Positions 20,249 to 32,073 of a stretch of DNA of 64,000 nucleotides are shown here, piece after piece (the first letter of the stretch is position 1; every line of letters begins with the position of its first letter). The notes beneath the pieces were generated by a model, which worked only from the letters and a program-made list of their open reading frames with translations, ran no database searches and was not told the DNA's origin. The stretch comes from Patiria miniata (lineage: Eukaryota; Echinodermata; Asteroidea; Valvatida; Asterinidae): assembly GCF_015706575.1 (NCBI RefSeq), contig NW_024037059.1, positions 32,498,129 to 32,562,128 of the forward strand. Reading direction: 5' to 3'. The translations under genes were made by a program, and so were the position numbers.

Positions 20249-21880
20249 CCGGCCATCCAATCCACGGCGTGTGGACACAAAAGGTTTTGAGGGTAGCAGA
20301 CCAGTAAATAAACCTCCATAGACCCCAATGGTAAATGCTCCCTCTTCAGAAATTCGGGAAAAATACTCACAACTCTCCAAGGTGTTCGAGACACCCATCA
20401 AATTAAAGCTTATTTCATCATCTTTCATTTTCTTTTCAATTTTTGGGGGTCAACTGATGACTTTTAGGAGAAATTTTCATTTGAAGATGATCACCCCTGA
20501 AAATAGTCCTGAAGCCCATCGCCATTTTGAAAAACGATGCCTACACTCCATTGCAAAATAGAGCGCCAGTCCTATGCACGGCTTCCACCCATATTTTCCA
20601 CAAACCCTCAAGTTCATGGCCCACAGCATGCTCAAATACTGAAGATTTTGAGGGCATGCAAATCATGATTTGGCCGGCGTAGGCAATTTTGGACCGATTT
20701 ACTGGTCTGCACCCTGAGGTGCCGCCAACTTGTCAGTGCCACTGCTTTGACGCTTGTGCCCTTTTTATATTCGTCTGTATAGTTCAATAAGCGTCAAATT
20801 TGGGGTTTGGGCTTCACTAGGGGATCTTGCCTTCTGTGTATGCAGTGTCGTAGCCAAGTTCTGTTGGGGGGGGGGGAGTGCCATGGATGTTTTAATGCAG
20901 ATTTTCAGAACTAAAATAATGTTAAAATATTCGTTAAAAAGTTCGATTTCTTTTCTGGGGGGGGGGGGCAAAAATAATTTTCATGAGAGGTTGCCTCCTA
21001 GTGTTCAATGTGATCTTGCTCACAACTTATCAAATGCTAACAAGTAAGAAATTCATTTTTTTCTTTCGGGATACCCACCCAACCCCCAACCCCCAAACCG
21101 TTTGTTATTACTGGGCATCTGAAACCCTGTGAAAAGCCAAAGGGTTTTACTCTTGATTGTTTTCGCGCGGCTTATAATACGCACAAAGGTACACGTACGC
21201 CCTGCAAGAACTGAATTATTGTCGGGCCCCAAAGGACTGGAAAGAAATTAGTGGATATCTCTGGGTTTAATACGAAAAGTGTTTTTGTCGGAAAAACCAT
21301 TGCACAATTTTGATTGAAAGCTGCAAAAACACTGCCCCTTAAAAACGTGCTTGTCCAAACATGGGCAAAATTGGACAAAACGCTAAGTTGTAGGCAAAAG
21401 GACTCTTTAACAAAGCCTTAATAATTGACACAAATGATAAGGTATTTTGAAGGTTGCAGGTCCGAATCCCGCATCACTCCGTTTCTTCATTAACCGGGAA
21501 ATCTACCTATCAGTTGCAAGGTTCTAATCGTCCTTTAAGTTATTCTTTTTTTGTTCAGAAGTCAAAACTCTTTAAGAAAATATTTTAATTTAAATAACAG
21601 AAAAGGAAATTTAACACCAGATCGTTGCCAGCGCTCCCGCCCCAAGTTTCAGATAAACCAAAATTCCCACATAGCCCCACCTGCGATTAGAGAAAATCAG
21701 CCTAAATCTGGAAAGTTTATCGCCCTTTGCTGGCCCGCGAAGTAAGCTAGCCAGACGGATGTATGCAATAGGTCACGGTGTCAAAGCCTAACAGCGCAGC
21801 GCATGCGCGTAATAACGGCACTTCAAAGCCTATTGCATGGACGCAGCTGATACTTGGCTTTTATTAAGAGCATGCAGTGG
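20249..21880. other. Interior of the 4.5-kb element
   Basis: No transposase motif is visible in any frame. At 20844, CAGTGTCGTAGCCAAG followed by G-runs resembles a hAT-type end, without a partner I can identify. Near 21770-21830, ATGCAATAGG and CCTATTGCAT form a spaced inverted pair. A B-box-like word, GGTCCGAATCCCGC, lies near 21459. Confidence 0.4.
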
Positions 21881-22386
21881 GACCGGATTCGTCACTCAGA
21901 TGTTTACGTCACGACTGAGGGCAGAGTTAATCGGAAAAGTCCATTTTTTGGCGGGTATATGCAGCTTGGGGCAGCGCTGTTAGCCACTTTTAGACTGCTG
22001 TGACAGAAATGTTGGATCTGCTTTCTCGGAAGCTGAAAAGCAGAACAGATGATTTGTCCAAAAACGTTCGATCTGCTTTTCTGATAGCAGAAAAGCAGAA
22101 AAGTAGAAAAATGCATTTTACAAAAACGTCAGATCTGCTTTTCTACTATTTTGATAACAGAAAAGCAGATGTCCACTTTTGAACCACCGTGACAAAATGT
22201 TCAATCTGCTTTTCTGGTAGCAGAAAAGCCGCAAAGTAGAAAAATGCGTTGAAGCAATATGTTCAATCTGCTTTTCTGGTAGCAAAAAAGCAGAAAAATA
22301 GAAAAATGCATATGAACAAAACGTTCCATCTGCTTTCCTGCTATTCTGTTAGCAGAAAAGCAGATGTCCACTTTTGAACCTCCATA
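21880..22386. repeat. Right long inverted arm with GCAGAAAAGCAG modules
   Basis: It is the reverse complement of 17888-18413 with scattered substitutions. It has the same modular words in inverse order and ends GCAGATGTCCACTTTTGAAC. Confidence 0.7.
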
Positions 22387-22557
22387 GCACGGGCCAATCA
22401 CGCGTCGGCATGGTTGTTTGAATTGCAAACCCCGAGTTCCGTGTTATATTGTGCAGTTGAGTGGGAAAACCACACTCCAGGTTCAGTAAATCCACCAGGG
22501 AATCCCCCCATTTGCAGGCGAGTTTAGGGGTTTGCTCTTTTGAAATCACCGTTAATA

Positions 22558-23071
22558 CTAGCCTTGGTCAATGCTCTCGTCGTTATTCGTCCCGTATGCG
22601 GTCAATCGTCGGCATATATCCTCCCGCGCTATGCACATGCATGTAAAAATACAGCGCGAACAGCGACCTCATGCGGCCACTATTTTTTTTATGCAAATCA
22701 GTTGGGGACGATCGAGAGCCTTGGTTCAATCGTCGGCAACATCTTATGTTTTTCTTTACTTTGCGCTAGATTCCAGTGCACGACCTCGTATGCGAATACA
22801 GATAATGTAGGCGGGGCTAATATGTGGAGTGTCCAATCACACCTTGGTAAATCCGGACGTCATCAAATTATTTGCAGCTATTCCGCCTTTTGCGGACGTG
22901 ACAGGAACCACAGTTTTTGTGCATTGGTGCTGTGTGCAGAGACACACAAAGTGTATTTTTGATGCACTGCATGCATATAGACATATGACTGCATGCATAG
23001 CGCTAGCGAAGATATCGTTTACCGCGCTACAGCCGGATGAATAGCAACTAGCGCCTTGACCAAGGCTACGT
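22558..23071. mobile_element. Inverted-repeat element with GCCTTGGTCAA ends
   Basis: CTAGCCTTGGTCAA at 22558 and TTGACCAAGGCTACG ending at about 23071 are inverted. Inside is the block shared with 5038-5130. The plus-strand open frames here contain no recognisable domain. It is a non-autonomous element of uncertain type. Confidence 0.45.
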
Positions 23072-23530
23072 TAATACAAAATTTAAAGTCTAATTGATGT
23101 TTTCATGGCAGGCTTAATGCTAGCTGAACTTACTTGATTGCAGAAAAAATGCTTTCTTTTGGACACTTTTTCCCGCTTCTTGCTGGCTTTCATTCAGTGA
23201 AAGAGGCCTTCGTTTTTGTGTATTTCGCGAAAATAACTACATTGCATTTAAAATATTCAATGTAGATGCTGAGGTTATACAGTCTGTTGTTTACCTACTT
23301 TGGGACAAATCTGTTGGCTTCAATACATATTTCGTGCATTTATGAGCATTTTTTTTGTATTACGGCCGTTCTCAGTGACTTGTTTTTATGAACGAGCTCA
23401 TGAATATTCATTTTACAGCGCAGCCTGGAAAAACTGCCGCATGCGCATAAATCTCATGTCGCGCTGTGAGCCTCTGGAACAGCGGTGCGCTTTAGTTATT
23501 ATTTTAAAAGGTAAAAATGAGAAGAAGTGA
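23072..23530. other. Intergenic DNA, nothing recognised
   Basis: No gene or clear repeat is supported. Confidence 0.4.
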
Positions 23531-23532
23531 AA

Positions 23533-23622
23533 AACGCCAACTGAGATTCGAACTCGGATCACCCGAGAAGAAGTCAGGACTACTTCCAACCAGTCCACGA
23601 ATGAGCTGCCAATCGTCGGTGA
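23533..23622 (-). other. tRNA-like sequence (possible SINE head or tRNA pseudogene)
   Basis: On the minus strand an A-box-like TGGCAGCTCATTCGTGG is followed about 50 nt later by a B-box-like GAGTTCGAATCTC. The T-arm pairs in four of five positions. A seven-base acceptor stem does not form and no clear anticodon arm is visible. It is a tRNA-derived remnant rather than a working tRNA. Confidence 0.4.
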
Positions 23623-24000
23623 TTGAAACACTGTTATTCCTTGTTATATAACTTATTCTCTAAAGCCCTGGACATCATGAATAATTCATAACGCAGAAAG
23701 AGCGCCCTCTTTTATAATGTCCGATCTCGTTTGGAAAAAAAATCGCCTGTAAATTTTTCGGGTATATCAATGCATTACAAAAATCCTACCATGTCTGTCA
23801 GAGCTGTTTCGTTTCACCAATGCTTTGCGGTCATTTCGACTCAAAATCAGACATACTGTCCACGCAAAATGTAAATTTTCTGAACAGGGCTGCATGCCAA
23901 AATGTAAATTTTTCTCATTACATGTGCACCAGTGCTCACGCACAGACGGCAGGCGTGGACCTGTGTAGATTATAAATTTATACAACAACTTTTCCAACTG

Positions 24001-24396
24001 AATAAGCCATTTGCGAGTAACCTATAGGCCCCCCTACCCTTTGGGATTTACATTTGAAAAACGTCTGGTACAATGACTTGCTCAGAATGCTTGGCACATT
24101 TTAACTATGAATTCTCCAGACCAAAGACACTTTTGCTAATCACATGATTCGGGGCAAGCTCTTGCATAGTTACGTAAGAGACGCTCAGCACCAATACATC
24201 GTTCACAATGGGTGAGAATGGCACAAAGACACCAGACCATGCCGGAGCTGGGGGGTGCTAGCATAAGGCTTGCCCCGAATCACGTGATATAGTAACAGTC
24301 TCTTTGGTCGGGAGAATGCTTGGTTAAAACATGCAAAGCATTGTATTAAGTCAGTGTTCCAGATTTTATTCAAGTTTAACACGCAAATGGCTTATT
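24001..24396. mobile_element. Fold-back element with AATAAGCCATTTGCG ends
   Basis: AATAAGCCATTTGCG at 24001 is inverted as CGCAAATGGCTTATT ending at 24396. A second inverted block lies inside: CCAAAGACACTTTTGC...GATTCGGGGCAAGC against GCTTGCCCCGAATCACGTGA...TCTCTTTGG. There is no coding content and no clear TSD. Confidence 0.7.
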
Positions 24397-24639
24397 GAAA
24401 TGCTATGGATGTACTCATAATGTACATGTATGTTCCTACAGGAACAATCAAAGATGCGACGCAACATATTATAAACGCCCCTGATAGTTAATGCACGAGG
24501 TTTAATGACATCACTTAAAACGTTTCGTATAGGATTCTTTTGCGCTTTTATTTGGACCTATTACAGTATCAAACAAAGCTGTTGCATTTTCTTTGTCCGC
24601 CTAAACAGCACGAGGACAAAAGGAATATGGAAACATAAC

Positions 24640-25110
24640 GGACGAATTGTATATGTGACCTGATCCTACAAAAATAGTCTTAAGTACTTTTCTTCACTTA
24701 TGTGATATAAAAATGGTAAATTGAGCTTTTGATTTTCATGCATGAACCGGCCTGATATTATAATAAAATGCAGTCGTGATTATGAGCAAAGGGATGTCAG
24801 TTTTTATTTATTGGCCTACATGTATTTACTGTGCGAGATCCTGTTTAGAATTAGAAGTAGTCCGAGTAACTAGGACTTTATACGAATCGCCTTTTTTAAA
24901 AAAACATATGTCCAAATGTTAAAAAGGCAATTCGTAGAGTCCTAGTTAGGCGGACTAGTTTAGAAGACTGTAACGCAACAGTAGCTCTGACGACTTATGC
25001 CTCATTTTGTTGTGTTGGGTCGCAATTATTTGCACAAGTGTGGTAATTTTGATAACGTCATTTGAACATAAAATCCCCAGGGATTCTGGGTAATTTTGAT
25101 CTGTGACCTC
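24640..25110. repeat. Dispersed repeat, inverted partner of 7255-7540
   Basis: It contains CTGATCCTACAAAAATAG with CTTAAGTACTTTT at the left. At the right are TATTTGCACAAGTGTGG, GGATTCTGGGTAATTTTGAT and CTGTGACC, matching the inverse of 7265-7520. The middle differs and includes the hairpin at 24858-24957. Confidence 0.55.
24858..24957. repeat. Hairpin of about 45-bp arms
   Basis: The left arm starts TAGTCCGAGTAACTAGGAC and the right arm ends GTCCTAGTTAGGCGGACTA. Inner parts ACGAATCGCCTTTTTT and AAAAAGGCAATTCGT pair with few mismatches. Confidence 0.7.
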
Positions 25111-25915
25111 GTTACGCAGGGTCCGTCCGGTTTGTTAGTGTGACGTCAGCTCAGTGTAACCACGCCCACTGGCCATTAAGTTGCACTGGAACCGGAAGCT
25201 AACACCGCTTGAGCGTTTATCCAATGGGCCCTAGTAATCAGTAATGCACGCGCATGTATGACGTTTTACTAACGAACCTGATACTGGCGACTGGAGCGAA
25301 GACCAATTCAGCGCGCATGAGTGGCAAAGCCACAATGTCTTTTCTAACTTGAATTTGCGTTTCTGTTGAATTATTCATATTTTTTATGCAAATAAAGTAG
25401 AGTGTTGAAAGGCTAACAAATCACAACGTGGATTTTCCCTAGTTGCGTCCATTTGTGAAAGAAGGGTGAGTAATGGAAAGTAAGAGAAAATAAGTTCAAA
25501 TAAAAAAAAATTAGTTCATACGCTCAAATTATTTCTGGAAATACTTTTATAAATAAAATAAGAGAACGAAAGAACAATACGCCATCACGATCTCGTGGAG
25601 AACTCGCGGTTTTGTGTGTGCCATGGTGCCAGCATCCGGGGCGCGCGCGTCACGTGTCTTGGGTAGTAGCCACTCGCGCGCCTTCACTAAAGGCTAATGA
25701 TTGGTTGGAATTTTGCTACCCGCAGCAAAAAACAAAAAATTAAGAAAAAAATAAGAAATTCCTGACAAGTTTGAAAAGTCCGGTCAATTTAAGTGAAAAC
25801 CTAGAACAAATTGCAAAAGAAACCATTCTAGCGTCAAACGACTTCAAATAAATAACCAAACATGTGAAAAATTGAATTGTTTCTATTGTGGAAGGGTGTT
25901 TTATCAAGCATTTTT
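25111..25915. other. Intergenic DNA, nothing recognised
   Basis: The stretch is AT-rich with short CG-rich patches (for example GGGGCGCGCGCGTCACGTG near 25638). No gene is supported. Confidence 0.4.
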
Positions 25916-25975
25916 TTAAAGGGAATATACAACATTTGCAAACATCGAAAAATAAAACTACTAAGTTTTTATGAA
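25916..25975. repeat. Solo end of the TTAA MITE family
   Basis: TTAA then AGGGAATATACAACATTTGC and AAACATCGAAAAATAAAACTAC matches the inverse of the right end of the complete copy at 61815-62335. The other end is not seen nearby. Confidence 0.6.
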
Positions 25976-27570
25976 ATACCTTACTTGGAAGTTGGTAAAT
26001 GCCAGCCTAAAGCATCCTAGAAAATTATGACACCTGGTGTCAAGTCCTTTTCAAGAAAATTGTATTTTTGTATACATTTCCAACGGTATATTATTTACTG
26101 ACGACGGCATGGCATTTGGTCAATTTTTGGTTAAATATTTTGGTCAATTTTCGGGAACAGACAGACAGACGGCCCGACAGACCGCCCGACCACTGAGTGA
26201 CATGTTTGGCTTAATCCACTCACCTATAGTTTTCAAATTTCAAAGCCATCTACGCAGATCCCTAGTTTAATATACTGGTTGATGGTTTGTTTGTTTGTTT
26301 GTTTCATTTCATTTTTAGAGTAACGGCCTTTTTATGACCATTTTAATATTTTGCACGATTACAAACGCCACTGAAAATGTTTGGGTGCTGTCGAAGTGCG
26401 GTTTGGGCGTTGCCAGTAATTTGTGATTGCTCGTTACTCGACTAAACTTAATTTACTCTCAAGGCAATTTATTTGGTTTTTGAGCTGGTCAAGCTTATCA
26501 CAAATTTCATTGACCAAAGAATTTTGTTCAATGTTGTTGGACTTGTTCTGGTTTTGGGTGTCGTTACTTTTTTTTTTTAACATTTCGCCGAGACGAGCAT
26601 CATTGGCAGAAGAGACGCTGAAGCATACTAGTCCGAGAGCCCAGTGAGGTTTAATTAGAATATCACGCACAAAAGGTTTGATGGTGGCAGCGAGTAACAT
26701 ACAATCGTAATTAACGGTAAATAAAGCCGTTCTTAGATTTTGCAAGATATTTTGTATTAAGAAAACTGGTTTATTTTCAAGAACTCAATATTCTACCGGT
26801 ATTGTGTATGTACAGAACTATAACCTCAGACCATACGGCTGCATCAGCTTATGGGTATGGCTGGGTACTAGAATACGGAAGTTGGAGACAGAAGACAGAG
26901 GTTCTGAAGAGTTGTGTAGATGAAGACTGGCCAGAGCATATGGCTGAATCAGCTTATGGCTATGCCTCTGGTTTCCCAGGGAGAAGAAGAAGAACTCAAT
27001 GAAAGTGGGAAAATGTGGACATTTTATACAGTTTCAGAGGGACCACTTGGAGTGAAAATAGGAGATGATGTCATATAAGGAAAACATAACTCATATGACA
27101 TCATTTCTGAGTAAAGGTAGACTGACCATGGACTGACGCAATGGTCAGTCTGGGGGAGTACCCTTATGAGGTCACTTTCCCCTGTACAAGGGTTAAATCA
27201 CAGTCTTGGTATGCTGTGGGTGTATTGCTTGGAAAAGAGTGACGTGAAGACCTTGGGTGTAATGTGGAACACCTGTTGTGAGGGTGGTATCAGGGATGTA
27301 TGTTCAGGGTCAGTCTAACTTTTGGTCTTACATTAAGTTGAAATTCTGCAAACGCTGACTCATACACTATCGTTTGGTGTTGGAATGATCGTTGTGCTCA
27401 ACATTCTAATTAAACACATAAAACCAATGATTATATGCTAAATATGCATTATGTGCCCATTTTCAGGCCAAATTGTATGGGTTTTGGGACTTTGGTTTTC
27501 ATATTCCTCGTTTATATCAAAAATATCTATACCATTATTGGGATATATGGTTACTACTAAGAAATAGTAA
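25976..27570. other. Noncoding DNA with repeat fragments
   Basis: The segment at 26140-26190 has GACAGACAGAC/CCGACAGACCGCCC simple repeats, and 26287-26306 is a GTTT microsatellite. A minus frame at 26434-26745 encodes a coiled-coil-like stretch (ICDKLDQLKNQINCLESKL). Part of it (about 26642-26700) is present inverted at about 27777-27838, so it is probably transposon-derived. The plus frame at 26802-27002 contains two similar AYGY-containing segments. I do not recognise either. Confidence 0.35.
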
Positions 27571-27762
27571 GATACTTTAAGGGCATTTTTGTTGTATCTT
27601 TAGGGGGCACTTTACTGTTTGAGGGGGCACATTTATTTGTTGTATCTTGAGGGGGCACTTTACTGTTCGAGGGGGCACATTTATGGCCGCAAAAGGGGCA
27701 CTTGGGAAAATCTGGGGGGCAAATGCCCCCCCCCCCAGGTTCCGCCGCCCCTGGTTTTGAAG
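27571..27762. repeat. hAT-like end with two 46-bp repeats
   Basis: Two tandem copies of about 46 bp (TTGTATCTT...AGGGGGCACTTTACTGTT...GAGGGGGCACATTTAT) are followed by C13 and CAGGTTCCGCCGCCCCTG. The inverse of that word, CAGGGGCGGCGGAAC, resembles hAT termini. The opposite end was not found. Confidence 0.4.
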
Positions 27763-28163
27763 ATTGGACACCCCCACCTACTCGCTGCTACCATCAAACC
27801 TTTTGTGCGTGATTTTCTAATTAAACCTCACTGAGCTCTTGGACCATACGTCATGTTTTCAGGCTCTTTTCAAATCACAAAGGCACTAAGGCCGGCCTCC
27901 AACAATATTGCTCGCTTTCTAAACCTACAAAAGCATTGTCTGTGAAATCCAAAACTGATCTAAGCTCTAAGAGTTTTTTTTTATAGTTTGTTTTATGTTA
28001 TCTGGCAAATCGGCAATTACAATAATGCAGCAGACCTGACAAACATGAACCTAACAACGGGACTTTGTTGTCACTGACCAAATCTCGTGGTTTTGCATAA
28101 TATCAAGTCTGCTTATTAAAAATGAGATCAAGGTCTTCAGAATCAGAACCAAAATAGATATCT
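27763..28163. other. Intergenic DNA, nothing recognised
   Basis: Apart from the inverted fragment shared with 26.6 kb at its start, nothing is recognised. Confidence 0.4.
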
Positions 28164-28640
28164 TTAAAGGGAATGTACAACATTTGCTTTTGCTGCAATT
28201 TTCAGAAATAAATGGATTTGGAGGATTAGTATGTTATAGCAAATATTGTTAAAATGACTTGTTTCCCGCTTTGAGCTTGTAGATGCAGGAAAAACCAAGA
28301 AAACCAATCCTGTTCTTGTAGTCTTAACTTGTAGCCTGACCCCACTTAAAATGAAAACGAGCAATAGAGCAATTTAGCAATTTATAGACTGTGGGGAGTT
28401 GTGAGGTCAGAGAATCAGTCTAGCAGGCTTGTACCCCTTCACAGGTGAGTAATCAATTGCAAAGAAAACGCAGAATAACTAATTATGAAACATTAGGAGC
28501 AGTTAAAAAAAAAACCAATTTGGCCGACTTGCGTTGGAAAAATACATTTTTTTTCTTGAAAATGTCAGCACAACAATCCAGTGAGGTATTTTGTGACAAT
28601 TTGATCATTTCATGACATAACAATAGACGACACATGGTTA
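28164..28640. mobile_element. TTAA MITE family, left-end copy
   Basis: TTAA at 28164 is followed by AGGGAATGTACAACATTTGC and about 450 bp aligning with the complete copy at 61815, including GTAGTCT...GTCAGAGAATCAGTCTAGC. The right terminal inverted repeat is missing or too diverged. Confidence 0.6.
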
Positions 28641-29164
28641 ATGTCAGAAATACATTGGTGAATAAAATGACAGTAACGCTGGGGGGGGGGGTACTAAAAC
28701 AACATAATTATACAAATACATACCTAAAGCTATACAACGGTATGTCACGTCGCGTCCTCATAAGCTATGTCACGTCCTCATGTCGCGTAGCTGGGTGTCG
28801 GTCCGGACCTTCCACCACCATGCACGCTACGACTGTGCGCGTGCAGCGCGGTGCGGCACGGCATGGCGGCCACATCAAGGGAGATCGACACGATAGGTTT
28901 TCAGAACGAATACGACTTTAATTCTGATACAATGTACAAGCTTCGTGGGCCTAGAGCTCGCCATGGAGGAATAGTTCTTATTCCTCCATGAGCTAGGCGA
29001 GCCCAAACAAACCGGAGGCACGTTGACAGACACATACACCGAGCACCCAGAGCCGGGTCTCGGTCCTTTTTTAGGATGGGAGTAACCATAATGGGAGTTA
29101 CTGTTACAACAAAATATGTAGGGGAGGCGAGGCGAGGCGAGGCGCAGCCAACTCGCCCCCAAAT
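28641..29164. other. Intergenic DNA with a short hairpin
   Basis: GGGCCTAGAGCTCGCCATGG and its near inverse at about 28947-29008 form a hairpin with arms of about 28 bp around TAGTTCTTA. A short GAGGCGAGGCG repeat lies at about 29124-29142. No gene is supported. Confidence 0.45.
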
Positions 29165-29660
29165 AGTGAGGTACCTAATAGTGACAAAAATGCCAAGGAT
29201 CGTGACACGGTGGACAAAAGCACCATTTTTTCACCAAAGCATCTCCATGGTATACCTTTTCGAAAAAAGGACGGACGCAAAAAATTGGATGATGGGAAGG
29301 GCATGTATGACGTCATTATGACGTCATCAGCTAATTATTACATGAAAAACATATAAATTGATAATATGTTCAGAACAACAAGCATCACAACAACAAATGT
29401 GGTATCAAATTAAAGGGAACAACAAGATCTTTTATTTGAGTGGTATGTCAGTGGGATGGAATGTAGTACAGGGTGGATTTTTTTTCCAAAAAGCCCTTTT
29501 TTGGTTAAAAAAAATGAAAAATTTGGTGCTCAAATCATGGATTTGGGGTAATCATTTTGGCACCTTGTTTTAACATGCAAACCGTAAGTGGTATTGTGAG
29601 TTTTGGTTCTTAAGTCAGAGAGAATGGTTCAAATACTATGCCAAGAGAGTTTTCGTAATT
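29165..29660. repeat. Left arm of a 4.1-kb inverted-repeat pair
   Basis: About 450 bp match the inverse of 32865-33310: GTGACACGGTGGACAAAAGC, the doubled CRE at 29308-29326, AACAACAAGA(T/C)CTTT, and GGTATGTCAGTGGG...GGAATGTAGTA. Identity is roughly 75-80% by eye. The two arms enclose decayed retroelement pol sequence. Confidence 0.7.
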
Positions 29661-29770
29661 GATTATTGGTATCTTAAATGTTTAAACTTATTCCAAAGAT
29701 AGGCGGACAAAAAAATGTCACATAAGTTACAGTCGGGTGCCCATCCCAGTGTATCTAAGTTACAGATTCA

Positions 29771-31087
29771 TCACGTGTCTCGTTGTCGAGCTTGGAGGGG
29801 TTGGGCAATCTGCCGGGTGCATCTGCGATCACCATCATAGCACCAGGTTTGTAGATATCGTCGAAGTTGTATCCTTATAGCATAAGACGCTGCAGGTGGT
29901 GTGGTGCTCTGGCTAGGATTTTGCGCCAGATCGTAACCAATGGTTTTAATGGTCAGTGACAACAATGAAGTTGGAGCCGAATGAAGTTGCAGCAGTGCTA
30001 CAGCTTCCCTCTCGATATTCGAGAATATGCTCTGGGAAGAGGATCTATAGGCTCTTTGAGGAAAATGCGATGTGTTTACCTTCCTGGGTGTTGCCCAATC
30101 CTCTTTCAGATGCATCTACTTTGAGGATGGTTTCTATACAGTGTGTGTCGGAGAATCGTAGCCAGGACTGAGTTGAGATGGAGTGTTTAAGGGTTGTAAA
30201 AGAAGCTTGATGGTCCTCTTCCCAGAGAAATGGTACATCTTTTCGAAGAAGATCGCTGAAGGGAGCAACTTTGTCTGCGCAATTTTGGGTGTGAGACATT
30301 GTTGACTATGGCTAAGGAACCAGCAGTTTCCATCAGGGCGATGAGACATTCGGCCGCTCGTAATGCTCTTCAAGGGAGACCGAATACTGCAATGTCGTCG
30401 CGTTGATTGTTCCAACGCATCAAGGCATCTAGCTTATTTTGCCATCAATATTTTTGGGGACTATTATCTTGGCTTACTGATAAGCCGATGAATGGGCGAC
30501 AAAAGCTGTTAACAACCAAATTGTATGTTGTCAGTTTTTCAGACTGCCCTAGATGAGCAGACCAATACCCTGCTTTTGACGTCTAGCTTGGAGGAGAACC
30601 TTTCCAGTGCAATGCTGGCTTGAGCTCCTCAAGAGTGGGGATCTTTAGAAAATATTATGTGTTTAGCTGCTATTATGTGACTCAGCCTTTCTCAGTCTTT
30701 TTCAGCTCGGCCTGCGGTTTCGGTTTGATATGAAAGCTGCACCTATTGTGGCGGATTTATGTGGGACTGAGTATCTGGCTTGAGGTGTAGGAGAGCGCGT
30801 ATCTAAGTCGTCAAAAGTATCAAACTGCGTTGGGAGCCTGTCCTTCAGGTCTTGTATGTCTCTCACCGGAGTGGTAGTGGTCAGCGCTTTGGTTCCTGTG
30901 GGGGCCTGAGGCTTTGGGGGCAGTGTGCCAGTGTAGATTTTGACCAAGTGTAGGGTGCGGCTCGTAGGGTACGTGCGGCTCGTATAGTAGGGAGCCCATT
31001 GATAGCTGGTCCTGGCACATTGACCACTTGGAACTTCTCACGTTGCCAGTCATTCTGCTGGTATACCCATAAGGTGTATCGAACCAT
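29771..31087 (-). pseudogene. Ty3/gypsy-type pol remnant (protease, RT, RNase H)
   Basis: Reading on the minus strand, the end of a retropepsin-like region (VVNVPGPAINGLPT, near 31000) comes first. A linker and a damaged RT region follow. The clearest part is the RT thumb to RNase H junction at 30045-30299 (WEEDHQASFTTLKHSIS, then the RNase H entry KVDASERGLG and IAFSSKSL, then IEREAVALL near 29980). Block order is that of LTR-retrotransposon pol. Frames shift repeatedly, and no LTR, integrase or Gag is seen. It is an old fragment. Confidence 0.65.
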
Positions 31088-31239
31088 GGCAGATGATTCC
31101 GGAAACGTTATATGCCTTCATTTGGGAGAGTTGGTTTCTCCACTTGTCTCCGTATTTTTGACACATCAACGAACTGGTAAGGTATTTGCACTCGAGTTTG
31201 TGTTAACCTCGTTGCAGACATGTTGCTAGAGATGATCCG

Positions 31240-32073
31240 GACAGATCACATCCAGTGTTCGGCGGTGCTCAACTTTTGTGCACATCATATGTCCGATGCT
31301 GATAAAGTAATGGAATTGAATGTTTTGATGACTTGGAGACATCTAATCTTCTGCAGTAGCCTGAAGAGGCCTTTTCTACTGACGAAGGTCAAAGGGCTTC
31401 ATCGGCTAGGTCGGCGGTCAGTACATCGGTAGTCGCTGCTCTCGGCACTTCTCCTGGAGCTGCCGTTAGTCGAAGACAATGGAGAAGATAATGTCGATCT
31501 TTAATCTTTCAGCTCTGAAACCGCACTGCCTCCCAGGGTTTGTGCGCTCAGCTAGCAGCTGCGATCTGTTCAGCACTACAAGGGCGAAGGCCTTCTTAAC
31601 GATACCGAGAAGGGAAATTCCTCGTGTTGCACAGATCTGGGATTGACGTCCTGGCAATGTTTGAAGTATGGGCGTCTTTTTTTGCTTTGAGCGGTGGATC
31701 TGTTTATTTGGGAGTGGTCTGTATTACAGTCAGCGCTGCGTGTGATGAGAACGCAGTTTCGTGAGGGTCTTCCTGTGATGACGAGATGAAGCTGAAGCCA
31801 GTGACGGGATCTGAGGTGCCTCTGCAGCCTCTGCCCATTCTCAGTTAGCTTGGTAACGCCAACGTGAGCGATGCAGCTGGGCCAGGAGTTGTGGTCAGAT
31901 CCCACTCGGGCGTTGAATTCGCCAAGGAGGTACAGTTGTTCTACGACAGGGATACCTCTGATGGTGGTGTTGAGTTCCTCGTAGAACTGGTCCTTAGAAT
32001 TGTATTGGAAGATGATAATGTTGAGACGCTGTGCTATGCAATGGAGTACTTCAGTGGAGATAGGGCTGCTCAT
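31240..32073 (-). pseudogene. RTE-type LINE remnant (endonuclease and RT start)
   Basis: The minus-strand frames give the end of an APE-type endonuclease (FYEELNTTIRGIP, LLGEFNARVGSD, HWLQLHLVITGR; 31700-32000). RT blocks follow (RGISLLGIVKKAFALVVLNR, QCGFRAE; 31466-31657), and weaker matches (KAFDLVSRKGLFRLL) continue to about 31290. The order and words match RTE-clade LINEs often mis-annotated as craniofacial development protein 2-like. Stops and shifts break it. It lies head-to-tail against the Ty3/gypsy piece. Confidence 0.7.

Larger units (their letters stand above)
17888..22386. mobile_element. 4.5-kb element with long inverted ends (contains nested insertions)
   Basis: The ends are TATGGAGGTT...AAAAGTGGACATCTGC and the matching inverse ending GAACCTCCATA. 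Both sides are flanked by GCACGG (17882-17887 and 22387-22392), a 6-bp TSD. About 500 bp at each end are inverted copies of each other. Removing the nested element at 18414-20248 leaves about 2.66 kb. The central part (20249-21880) has no recognisable transposase frame, so the copy is non-autonomous or decayed. The superfamily is not assigned. Confidence 0.7.

Noticed and set aside
21440..21490. tRNA gene at GGTCCGAATCCCGC
   Set aside because: Only a B-box-like word is present; no A-box, D-arm or anticodon arm could be placed.
22540..22962. 140-aa plus-strand ORF
   Set aside because: It lies inside an inverted-repeat element, has no recognisable domain, and has no splice or start context support.
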